DNA from: Bacteroidota bacterium
GTDB taxonomy: Bacteria > Bacteroidota > Bacteroidia > Flavobacteriales > Flavobacteriaceae
Direction: 5' to 3'
Length of the DNA stretch: 64,000 nucleotides
Assembly (NCBI GenBank): GCA_023386585.1
Contig: JAEWJM010000001.1
Location: 52,246-116,245, forward strand
Each line of letters begins with the position of its first letter. Positions within the stretch are counted from its first letter, which is position 1. The translations under genes and the position numbers were made by a program. Shown in pieces: positions 49,964 through 57,164 of the stretch. Under the pieces are notes generated by a model, which was not told the DNA's origin, did not search any database, and saw nothing but the letters and a program-made list of their open reading frames with translations.

Positions 49964-50911
49964 ATGAAAAAACTTCTACTTTCTATTTTCATGGTTTCAG
50001 CGTTCGCTTCAAATGCACAGGTAACTGTTTTTGAAGACAGCTTCGAAACTTATGATGATTTTGCGATCACCGGTTTTGGCGACTGGCTGACACTTGACCT
50101 TGACGGGCTTCCGACTTATATCGGAGGATTGCCTGACGGCGTTGACACTTGGATGAACGGTGGCGATCCACAAGCTTGGATTATCTTTAACCCGGCAGTT
50201 GCGCAGGTAACGAATGAATCTGATGCAGCGGCTGACGAAGTACGTAACTTTGATCCGCACACCGGAGCGAAATACGCTGCAATGTGGGATGCAGTTCCTT
50301 CTACTACAGGTGGCCCAACAGCAAATAATGACTTCCTTGTAAGCCCTCCGATCGCTTTGGGCGCTTCAAACAACGAATTGACTTTCTGGGTAAAATCTTT
50401 GTCGAATACTTATGGACTTGACAAATACCGCGTTTATGTATATACAGGAACTGGAACGCCGACAACTGCTACCGATTTCACAATGATTTCCGGAGTTGCT
50501 GCTTTGTCAGCTCCTTACCCAAATTGGGAATTGAAAACATTTCCATTGAACGCATACAGCAACCAAACAATCAGGATTGGTATCCGCGGAATTTCTTCCG
50601 ACATCTACATGCTGATGGTTGATGATTTCAAAGTAACTTCATCTAACCTGAGCGTAAACCAGGCTTTGGCTAACAAATTCTCGGTTTATCCTAACCCTGC
50701 GAACAATGTTGTTACCATTTCAAGCGCTGACGCAATCGGCGTAAACAACATCAGCATCACTGACCTTAACGGACGCGTTGTTAAGAACGTAAAAGTAACC
50801 GACGCTCCACAAAGCATCGAAGTAAATGTATCTGACCTTTCTTCAGGAATGTACATGATGAACATTTCTTCTGCAGAAGGAACAGCGGTTAAAAAGATCG
50901 TGAAGAACTAA
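49964..50911 (+). CDS. T9SS type A sorted protein with cleaved-adhesin/choice-of-anchor J domain
   Basis: A 315-residue secreted protein. Signal peptide MKKLLLSIFMVSAFASNAQ; then a jelly-roll domain of the cleaved-adhesin/choice-of-anchor J kind (EDSFETYDDFAITGFGDWLTLDLDG, AAMWDAVPSTTGGPTANNDFLVSPPI, ELTFWVKSL, IRIGIRG, DDFKVT). The last ~80 residues are a type A sorting domain (FSVYPNPANNVVTI, ISITDLNGRVVK, LSSGMYMMNI, KKIVKN). Predicted surface adhesin-like or secreted protein; ligand unknown. Codons are biased toward GCT/ACT/CTT-type endings, which suggests high expression. Flanked by a strong promoter and terminator. Confidence 0.88.
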   Translation: MKKLLLSIFMVSAFASNAQVTVFEDSFETYDDFAITGFGDWLTLDLDGLPTYIGGLPDGVDTWMNGGDPQAWIIFNPAVAQVTNESDAAADEVRNFDPHTGAKYAAMWDAVPSTTGGPTANNDFLVSPPIALGASNNELTFWVKSLSNTYGLDKYRVYVYTGTGTPTTATDFTMISGVAALSAPYPNWELKTFPLNAYSNQTIRIGIRGISSDIYMLMVDDFKVTSSNLSVNQALANKFSVYPNPANNVVTISSADAIGVNNISITDLNGRVVKNVKVTDAPQSIEVNVSDLSSGMYMMNISSAEGTAVKKIVKN

Positions 50912-50926
50912 TTTTTCTCATATTTG

Positions 50927-50964
50927 AAAGGCCCTTTTAGCTTCTTGTTAAAAGGGCTTTTTTT
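50927..50964 (+). terminator. intrinsic terminator
   Basis: 9-bp stem GCCCTTTTA/TAAAAGGGC with a 9-nt loop and a T-run, after the choice-of-anchor J gene. Confidence 0.88.
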
Positions 50965-50968
50965 ATGT

Positions 50969-50997
50969 TTGACATTTTGGTTTTTTGATTATATTTG
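50969..50997 (+). promoter_or_regulatory. promoter of the Asp-box protein gene
   Basis: TTG (50969-50971), 18-nt spacer, TATATTTG (50990-50997). The ATG at 51021 follows 23 nt later. It begins only 4 nt after the preceding terminator. Confidence 0.75.
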
Positions 50998-51020
50998 AGT
51001 TGAACCTTAATTAAATAAAA

Positions 51021-52346
51021 ATGAAAAAAATTTTACTTTTAGGATTTGCTCTTGCTGCATTCAGTGCGCAGGCGCAATTCTGGACCCAAAAAGCGACCGG
51101 TTTCGCTACCGCAAGCCGCGGAGTGGGAGACATCTCGATTGTAGATGCCAACACCGTTTGGATTTCATCCTATGATGGATCCGGAACTGCATCACAAACC
51201 GTGAAAGACCTTGCCCTAAGTACAGATGGCGGCAACACGTGGACTCCAATTGTTGCAAACTTAGGACTTGGAACTGGTGGATTGGGCATTTCTTCGGTTA
51301 GTGCGATTTCAGCTACGACCGCATGGGTTTGCGCTTATCCAGGAACAGGTGGAATCCCCGGAGTATGGAAAACTACAAACGGAGGAACCACGTGGACAAA
51401 GCAAGCGACTGCTGCCTATAGCGGCTCTTCCTTTCCGAACATGATCCATTTTTTTGATGCGAATAATGGTGTAACAATGGGTGATCCGCTTGGAGGTTAC
51501 TTTGAAGTTTACACAACCCCGGACGGAGGCACAACATGGACAAGGGTCCCGTCGGCAAACCTGCCGGCTCCCCTAAGCGCCAGCGAATACGGCTACACGC
51601 ATAACTTCGTAACCGCCGGAAATACAATTTGGTTTGGAACAAGCGCCGGACGGATTTTCAGATCGACCGATATGGGATTGACCTGGACCGCCGGGCAAAC
51701 CCCGTCAACCGACCTTGGCGCTGCAGCTGATGGCGGAGCGTATTCGTTTTCAGATGCGACCAAAGGATTGCTGTCTCTCAACAATGGCAGCCTCTACAGC
51801 ACAAATGACGGCGGAGCAACATGGAACCCGGTGATTGCTAATGGAACTGCATTTAGTGGAGATATTGCTTATGTTCCTGGAACCAGCAAAGTGGTTTCAA
51901 CAGGGATCAGCGCCACCAGCGCATTCGGGGTGGGAAGCTCTTATAGCCTTGATGATGGTGCAACGTGGACAACAACCGACACTGCTGCGCAATATGGAAC
52001 TGTTCGTTTCCTAAATGAAACTACCGGATTTGCAGGCGGTTTCAACACCAATGCAACAACCGGCGGAATCTATAAATATACCGGTACTGAACTTCCGGTA
52101 GCTCACTTCCAAAGCAGCCAACTTCAGATTTATCCAAACCCATCAACTGGCGTTTACAACCTTTCCGGAACACCGGTAAGTCAGGTAACGGTAGTGGATT
52201 TGCTTGGAAAACAGGTTTTCAATTCGAAGTACAGCGCAGTCTCCGATCTTACAGTCGACCTTTCGTCGCTTGATCGTGGTGTTTACATGATGAGCATTAA
52301 AAACGACCTTGGCGAAAGCAAGACCGTGAAAATCATGAAAAACTAA
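51021..52346 (+). CDS. T9SS type A sorted protein with YCF48/Asp-box beta-propeller
   Basis: A 441-residue secreted protein. Signal peptide MKKILLLGFALAAFSAQAQ, then repeats carrying Asp-box/BNR motifs: STDGGNTWT, TTNGGTTWT, TPDGGTTWT, STDMGLTWT, STNDGGATWN and SLDDGATWT. These recur roughly every 40-70 residues and predict a sialidase-like/YCF48-type beta-propeller. The C-terminus is a type A sorting domain (LQIYPNPSTGVYNL, VTVVDLLGKQVF, LDRGVYMMSI, KTVKIMKN). No catalytic signature of sialidases is evident, so a binding or adhesion role is more likely than hydrolysis. Tandem with another T9SS cargo gene but separately promoted. Confidence 0.88.
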   Translation: MKKILLLGFALAAFSAQAQFWTQKATGFATASRGVGDISIVDANTVWISSYDGSGTASQTVKDLALSTDGGNTWTPIVANLGLGTGGLGISSVSAISATTAWVCAYPGTGGIPGVWKTTNGGTTWTKQATAAYSGSSFPNMIHFFDANNGVTMGDPLGGYFEVYTTPDGGTTWTRVPSANLPAPLSASEYGYTHNFVTAGNTIWFGTSAGRIFRSTDMGLTWTAGQTPSTDLGAAADGGAYSFSDATKGLLSLNNGSLYSTNDGGATWNPVIANGTAFSGDIAYVPGTSKVVSTGISATSAFGVGSSYSLDDGATWTTTDTAAQYGTVRFLNETTGFAGGFNTNATTGGIYKYTGTELPVAHFQSSQLQIYPNPSTGVYNLSGTPVSQVTVVDLLGKQVFNSKYSAVSDLTVDLSSLDRGVYMMSIKNDLGESKTVKIMKN

Positions 52347-52366
52347 TAATTTTCAGTTTTGAAGAG

Positions 52367-52395
52367 AAGCCTTTCCACACGGAAAGGCTTTTTTT
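52367..52395. terminator. bidirectional terminator
   Basis: 10-bp stem AAGCCTTTCC/GGAAAGGCTT with an ACAC loop and T-run, between the Asp-box protein gene and the convergent hydrolase gene. Confidence 0.9.
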
Positions 52396-53155
52396 ATTTC
52401 AGGAAGGCAATGGTCTCAGAATAAAAATCGGCTGGATTTTCGGCGTGGAGCCAATGTCCCGCATTCTTTATCGTTACAATTTTCGCCTGTGGGAAATGGT
52501 GGCTAATGATCGGGTAATCGATATCAGAAATATATCCTGATTTTTCGCCGCGAACAAATAGTGCCGGACCTTCAAAAACTTTATCCGAAGCAAGCGCCTT
52601 TCCTATTGCGTCGTATTCCTTATTGAACACCTCGAGGTTAAAACGGAATGCCAGCTGTCCGGGATCTTTCCAGTAAAGGCTTTTCATCAGGAACTGGCGC
52701 GTACCGAAATCGGAAATCAGCGGCTTTAATGTTTCTTCGACGTCCTGTCGTGACGGTTTCTTTGAAAAATCGACCGAATTCAGGGCGTTGAAAATATCCT
52801 GGTGGTGCGGATTGTAGTATCGCGGACTTATATCAGCCACAACAAGTTTTTGAACCAGCTGCGGAAAATCGGTTGCCAACTGCATCGCGATCTTGCCGCC
52901 CATTGAATGGCCAATGACGCAAACTTCAGTCAGCTTGTGGAAAGTGCAATAGGAAGTAATATCTTCGACCATTGCCTCGTAAGTGAATACATCCGAATGG
53001 AAACTGCGCCCGTGATTGCGAAGGTCGGGAATGTGGACTTCAAAGCCGGCCTCTGCGTATTGCGATCCGAGGGTTTTCCAGTTGTCTGACATCCCGAGGA
53101 AGCCGTGAAGTATAATAAGCGGGCGGCCGGAGCCTTCTATTTTAGAGTAAAGCAT
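52394..53155 (-). CDS. alpha/beta fold hydrolase (YbfF-like esterase)
   Basis: A 253-residue cytoplasmic alpha/beta hydrolase. The oxyanion motif is ILHGFLGMSDNW, the nucleophile elbow is VIGHSMGGKIAM, and the catalytic His is in IKNAGHWLHAENP. PDLRNHGRSFHSDVF is a typical cap-preceding block. The pattern matches bacterial acyl-CoA/short-chain esterases of the YbfF group; natural substrate unknown. A 25-codon upstream extension would run into an intergenic repeat and lacks conservation, so the ATG at 53155 (MLYSKIEG) is preferred. Confidence 0.9.
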   Translation of the reverse strand: MLYSKIEGSGRPLIILHGFLGMSDNWKTLGSQYAEAGFEVHIPDLRNHGRSFHSDVFTYEAMVEDITSYCTFHKLTEVCVIGHSMGGKIAMQLATDFPQLVQKLVVADISPRYYNPHHQDIFNALNSVDFSKKPSRQDVEETLKPLISDFGTRQFLMKSLYWKDPGQLAFRFNLEVFNKEYDAIGKALASDKVFEGPALFVRGEKSGYISDIDYPIISHHFPQAKIVTIKNAGHWLHAENPADFYSETIAFLK

Positions 53156-53164
53156 GTTCGTGTT

Positions 53165-53271
53165 TTGCGTGAGTGATGGAAGCGTAAATCCTTTTTTTCG
53201 TTTCAGCCTGACAATTGCGGCGATCTGCAAAAAAGATTGCAGCGGACAGCACGGCCCGCAGGGACACGCCC
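53165..53271 (+). repeat. dispersed intergenic repeat, copy B
   Basis: The longest copy: GCGTGAGTGATGGAAGCG ... AATCCTTTTTTTCG ... AAAAAAGATTGCAGCGGACA ... GGGACACGCCC. Its left and right ends match the minus-strand copy C (25463-25525), and its middle matches copy A (1190-1286). It fills the gap between the pdxJ stop and the hydrolase gene. Confidence 0.6.
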
Positions 53272-53984
53272 TAATTTAACTTCTCCAAATACATTTTAAT
53301 AACTGCTTCGAGTCCGAGGTAAAGCGACTCGCAAATGAGCGCGTGGCCGATCGAGACTTCGAGCAGATTGGGAATATTTTCTTTAAAAAACCTGATGTTT
53401 TCAAGGCTCAGGTCGTGCCCGGCATTGATTCCGAGTTGGCATCGATTGGCGACTTCCGCGCTCTGGATGTAGGGCGTGATTGCCGATTTATTCCCCAATG
53501 AATATTGGTGCGCAAAGGCTTCCGTGTAAAGCTCGATGCGGTCGGCGCCGGTGACTTTTGCCGCTTCAACCATTTCCGGAAAAGGATCTACGAAAATGGA
53601 TGTGCGGATTCCGTTTCGTTTGAACTCCGACAGCACTTCAGTCAGGAAACTGCGGTTTTTTTTCGTATCCCAACCGGCATTTGAGGTAATTGCATTCACG
53701 GCATCGGGAACAAGCGTGACCTGATCGGGTTTGATCGACAGGACGAGATCGACAAAATCGCGCTGCGGATTTCCTTCAATGTTAAATTCGGTCGTCACGA
53801 TGGCTTTCAGCTCGCGCGCATCCTGGTACCGGATATGCCTTTCATCTGGTCTTGGATGGATCGTAATTCCCTGCGCGCCGAACCGCTGTATGTCGGCGGC
53901 CGCTTTGAGTACGTCGGGCACATTTCCACCGCGCGCATTGCGCAGTGTTGCTATCTTATTGATGTTTACGCTTAGCTTGGTCAT
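53271..53984 (-). CDS. pdxJ: pyridoxine 5'-phosphate synthase
   Basis: Condenses 3-amino-2-oxopropyl phosphate with deoxyxylulose 5-phosphate to form pyridoxine 5'-phosphate (DXP-dependent vitamin B6 pathway). The 237-residue TIM-barrel protein shows LSVNINKIATLRNARGGNVPD, GITIHPRPDERHI, EFNIEGNP, VTLVPD, GIRTSIFVDP, RIELYTEA and GINAGHDLSLEN. All are PdxJ signatures, including the active-site loop residues. A -7 box ends only 4 nt before the ATG, so the mRNA may be leaderless. Confidence 0.96.
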   Translation of the reverse strand: MTKLSVNINKIATLRNARGGNVPDVLKAAADIQRFGAQGITIHPRPDERHIRYQDARELKAIVTTEFNIEGNPQRDFVDLVLSIKPDQVTLVPDAVNAITSNAGWDTKKNRSFLTEVLSEFKRNGIRTSIFVDPFPEMVEAAKVTGADRIELYTEAFAHQYSLGNKSAITPYIQSAEVANRCQLGINAGHDLSLENIRFFKENIPNLLEVSIGHALICESLYLGLEAVIKMYLEKLN

Positions 53985-53988
53985 AGTG

Positions 53989-53996
53989 CAAAAATA
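53989..53996 (-). promoter_or_regulatory. -7 box placed for a leaderless pdxJ transcript
   Basis: TATTTTTG on the minus strand, separated from the pdxJ ATG by 4 nt. No TTG at standard spacing is visible. Confidence 0.5.
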
Positions 53997-54058
53997 CGAA
54001 CTTAATCAGCTTCGTTTCCCGATTTTTAAGTAATTTGCAAACGCTTTAAAAAACGCAT

Positions 54059-54718
54059 ATGGCAGGGCTAACAGATTACATCAGCAACGACTTCAAGCCA
54101 CTCGAAACGGTTACGAACGTTGCTGACGCAGCGGCATTTTTTGAGGAAGTTAATTTTACTCATTTCCCTGTAATTGACGGCGGAATTTACATAGGAAGCA
54201 TTTCCGGTGACGATTTGGGTACATTCGACGCCGATAAGACCATTTTGGATTACCGTTATGCACTGGAAGGATTTTTTGCCAGGGCCAGCATGATCTGGAT
54301 GGACGTTCTTGAAGTTTTTGCGCACAATCATACAAACGTGGTTCCGGTTCTTGACGACCAGAATCGCTATGTGGGCTATTATGAGGTCGCCGATATAATT
54401 CGCTGTTTCGATGAAACTCCCTTCCTGAAAGAGCCGGGCGCGATCATAATTGTGGAAAAAGGCGCATCCGATTATTCGATAAGCCAGATTGTACAGATCG
54501 TCGAGAGCAATAACGGGAAAGTCCTTGGCCTTTTCATCTCGGAAGCGTCACCGGATAAAGTCCAGGTGACCATCAAACTTTCAATCGGCGGAATGAACGA
54601 AATCCTTCAAACTTTCAGAAGGTACAATTACGAGATCGTATCGGAGCATCAGGAAGACAATTACCTGAACAGCCTGCGCGAGCGATCGGATTACCTCGAC
54701 AAGTACCTGAACATTTAA
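54059..54718 (+). CDS. CBS-domain protein with ACT-like C-terminal region
   Basis: A 219-residue cytoplasmic protein. Two CBS motifs (about 1-130, including AAAFFEEVNFTHFPVIDGGIYIGSISGDDL and VFAHNHTNVVPVLDDQNRYVGYYEVADII) are followed by an ACT-like segment (GAIIIVEKGASDYSISQIVQIVESNNGKVLGLFI). CBS pairs bind adenine nucleotides and ACT domains bind amino acids, so a sensor or regulator is plausible. It sits 9 nt upstream of nadK and is probably cotranscribed, which suggests a link with nucleotide status; this is inference. Confidence 0.82.
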   Translation: MAGLTDYISNDFKPLETVTNVADAAAFFEEVNFTHFPVIDGGIYIGSISGDDLGTFDADKTILDYRYALEGFFARASMIWMDVLEVFAHNHTNVVPVLDDQNRYVGYYEVADIIRCFDETPFLKEPGAIIIVEKGASDYSISQIVQIVESNNGKVLGLFISEASPDKVQVTIKLSIGGMNEILQTFRRYNYEIVSEHQEDNYLNSLRERSDYLDKYLNI

Positions 54719-54727
54719 CACCACCTG

Positions 54728-55612
54728 ATGAAAGTCGCGATCTACGGCCAATACTACCAGAACAGTACTGAACCAATCATCAAGGACATTTTTGCTTTCT
54801 TCAGCAAGAACGGTGTGGCAATGGTCATTGAGCGGGAGTTTCTCCAGATTCTTCACGAAAAAAAAATCGTTATCGGCGAATACGACACATTCAGTTCACG
54901 TAAGAATCTGGATAGTTCTTTTACGATATTGATCAGCATTGGCGGCGATGGAACGATTCTGCGTGCAGCAACGTTGATTGGCGACTCGGGAATCCCGATA
55001 TTGGGTGTAAATGCAGGCCGATTGGGTTTTCTTGCCACGGTTCAAAAGGACAACATCGGGCAACTGCTTCAATTTGTGATTGACAAGGAATATCACATTT
55101 CCGAGCGCACGCTGCTTAGTCTTTCCGGTACGCCGACAATTGAAAACATGCCTGAACCGAGCTTTGCGATGAACGAAGTGACAGTCAGCCGAAAGGATAC
55201 AACGTCAATGATTACGATCGAAACCTATCTGAACGGTGAATATTTGAACAGTTATTGGGCGGATGGATTGATAATTTCAACCCCGACAGGATCGACAGGA
55301 TATTCACTGAGCTGTGGCGGTCCAGTCTTGATGCCGGAAGTGAAAAGCCTTGTCATCACTCCGATCGCACCGCATAACCTCAATGCCCGGCCGCTGGTAA
55401 TTCCGGATGACACTGAGATCAAACTTCGTGTTACCGGACGCGAACAACAATACCTCGTATCGGTCGACTCAAGGCTGGCATCAGTAAGAAATGAATCGCT
55501 GCTTACAGTCTGCAAAACACCTTTCACCATCCGCATGGCGGAAATCCCCAACGAAACGTTCCTGAAGCGACTACGCAACAAGTTGTTGTGGGGCGAAGAT
55601 AAAAGGAACTGA
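54728..55612 (+). CDS. nadK: NAD kinase
   Basis: Phosphorylates NAD+ to NADP+ in the cytoplasm. The 294-residue protein has the family GGDG motif at residues 72-75 (ISIGGDGTILRA), LGVNAGRLGFLAT, NEVTVSRKDTT and the substrate-binding WADGLIISTPTGSTGYSLSCGGPV block. Length is normal. It follows the CBS-domain gene after 9 nt. The next gene (DUF6089) has its own strong promoter. Confidence 0.96.
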   Translation: MKVAIYGQYYQNSTEPIIKDIFAFFSKNGVAMVIEREFLQILHEKKIVIGEYDTFSSRKNLDSSFTILISIGGDGTILRAATLIGDSGIPILGVNAGRLGFLATVQKDNIGQLLQFVIDKEYHISERTLLSLSGTPTIENMPEPSFAMNEVTVSRKDTTSMITIETYLNGEYLNSYWADGLIISTPTGSTGYSLSCGGPVLMPEVKSLVITPIAPHNLNARPLVIPDDTEIKLRVTGREQQYLVSVDSRLASVRNESLLTVCKTPFTIRMAEIPNETFLKRLRNKLLWGEDKRN

Positions 55613-55682
55613 TTTTTTATTTTTTCCGATACTACAAGACGACAATCATCGTTAGCTGAATAGGGTAATAATGAAGCGCTTG

Positions 55683-55712
55683 TTGGCTGCCGCTCCATAA
55701 TTACTATATTTG
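55683..55712 (+). promoter_or_regulatory. promoter of the DUF6089-uppS-bamA-ompH cluster
   Basis: TTG (55683-55685), 19-nt spacer, TATATTTG (55705-55712). The first ATG is at 55729. Perfect -7 box and ideal spacing; no other strong promoter or terminator is seen before the hairpin at 61409. Confidence 0.75.
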
Positions 55713-55728
55713 CACGCTATTTTTATTT

Positions 55729-56412
55729 ATGAGGAAATTCGCCGTAATCATATGTTGTCTTTTCGGAATTGCATCTGGGACTTCCCAGATCAATGAACTG
55801 GGATTATTCCTGGGAGGAAGCAACTATATTGGCGACGTCGGCGCGACGAACTACATCCGGCCCAATGAACCTGCGATCGGGATTGTATATAAGTGGAACC
55901 GGAGTCCACGCCACGCGTACCGCTTTTCCTTCACAATGGCAAAAATAAAGGGCGATGATGCGGAGGCCGACAGCAACGGGCGAAAACTCCGTGGCTATCG
56001 TTTCGAAAACAATCTCAAGGAACTTTCTGCCGGCCTCGAATTTAACTTCTTCGATTTTAACCTGCACGAGCTTGAGCGAAAGTTCACTCCCTACGTTTAC
56101 ACCGGTATTTCTTATTTGATTTACGATGAACTTTTTATTGTGGACGGCGAGACCAAAAAAGATTATACTTCAACGACGTTCGCAATCCCGATGATTGTTG
56201 GATTGAAATCGAACATTACTCCAAGCCTTGTTCTTGGGCTTGAAACCGGAGCACGGTATTCATTTAGCGATAATCTCGACGCGAGCAACCCGAAAAATGA
56301 CAACCTCGCGCCGCTTCGTTTCGGAAACACGAACAGCAAAGACTGGTATGTATTTACCGGTTTCACATTAACATATACCTTCGGGGAAAAACCGTGCTAC
56401 TGCGCCGACTAA
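55729..56412 (+). CDS. DUF6089 family outer-membrane beta-barrel protein
   Basis: A 227-residue exported protein. Signal peptide MRKFAVIICCLFGIASGTSQ; strands such as ELGLFLGGSNYIGDVG, AIGIVYKWNRSPRHAYRFSFTMAKI, ELSAGLEFNFF, PYVYTGISYL, LGLETGARYSF and the C-terminal TGFTLTYTFG alternate polar and aromatic residues as in small barrels. DUF6089 occurs in Bacteroidetes just upstream of uppS and bamA, as here. Function unknown; the location suggests envelope biogenesis. First gene of the promoter at 55683. Confidence 0.82.
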   Translation: MRKFAVIICCLFGIASGTSQINELGLFLGGSNYIGDVGATNYIRPNEPAIGIVYKWNRSPRHAYRFSFTMAKIKGDDAEADSNGRKLRGYRFENNLKELSAGLEFNFFDFNLHELERKFTPYVYTGISYLIYDELFIVDGETKKDYTSTTFAIPMIVGLKSNITPSLVLGLETGARYSFSDNLDASNPKNDNLAPLRFGNTNSKDWYVFTGFTLTYTFGEKPCYCAD

Positions 56413-56416
56413 GCCT

Positions 56417-57157
56417 ATGGGATTGAACGCTACTTTAGATAAGGCGAAGCTGCCAAAACACCTTGCAATCATCATGGACGGCAATGGTCGTTGGGCGAAG
56501 CAAAAAGGAATGCTGCGGATATTCGGGCACGAGACCGGCAGCAAGTCGGTTCGCACCACCGTGGAGGCCTGTGCAAAACTTGGGATCGAGTACCTTACCC
56601 TTTATGCATTTTCAACCGAAAACTGGAACCGGCCGGAAATGGAAGTCCGAACCCTGATGAAGTTGCTGATCAACTCGTTAAAGAACGAAATCAAAACACT
56701 GCAGGAGAACAATATCCGACTGAATTCGATCGGAAACCTGGAAATGCTTCCGGCATCGGCACAAAGAGAACTGAAATCGGTAATCGAGAAAACAAAAAAC
56801 AATACGAGAATGACGCTGACCCTGGCCTTAAGTTATGGCTCCAGGGAAGAGATTGTGCACGTAATCAGGGAGTTAAGTCTCAAAGTTAAAAATAATATAA
56901 TTTCAAGTAGCGATATTGATGAATTAATTATTAATCAGCATCTTTACACGCGAAATTTACCTGACGTCGATCTTCTGATACGCACCAGCGGAGAGCATCG
57001 GATAAGCAATTTCCTCCTGTGGCAGATTGCATATGCAGAACTCTATTTTACCGATGTGCTGTGGCCGGACTTTACTGAAGCGGACCTGCATCTGGCCCTC
57101 AGCGATTATCAGAAGCGGGAACGTAGATTTGGAAAAACCAGTGAACAACTTAAATAA
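56417..57157 (+). CDS. uppS: isoprenyl transferase (undecaprenyl diphosphate synthase)
   Basis: Builds undecaprenyl diphosphate from IPP and FPP for peptidoglycan and LPS carriers. The 246-residue cis-prenyltransferase shows LAIIMDGNGRWAKQKG with catalytic Asp21, GHETGSKSVRTTVEAC, TLYAFSTENWNRP and the C-terminal LLIRTSGEHRISNFLLWQIAYAELYFTDVLWPDF. Length is normal. It starts 4 nt after the DUF6089 stop, and the BamA signal peptide coding begins within 10 nt of its stop. Confidence 0.97.
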   Translation: MGLNATLDKAKLPKHLAIIMDGNGRWAKQKGMLRIFGHETGSKSVRTTVEACAKLGIEYLTLYAFSTENWNRPEMEVRTLMKLLINSLKNEIKTLQENNIRLNSIGNLEMLPASAQRELKSVIEKTKNNTRMTLTLALSYGSREEIVHVIRELSLKVKNNIISSSDIDELIINQHLYTRNLPDVDLLIRTSGEHRISNFLLWQIAYAELYFTDVLWPDFTEADLHLALSDYQKRERRFGKTSEQLK

Positions 57158-57164
57158 GTCTTTA

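Noticed and set aside
51021..52346. Sialidase assignment from Asp-box motifs
   Set aside because: Asp boxes are structural turns shared by many propellers; the catalytic Arg triad and Tyr/Glu signature of sialidases are not apparent.
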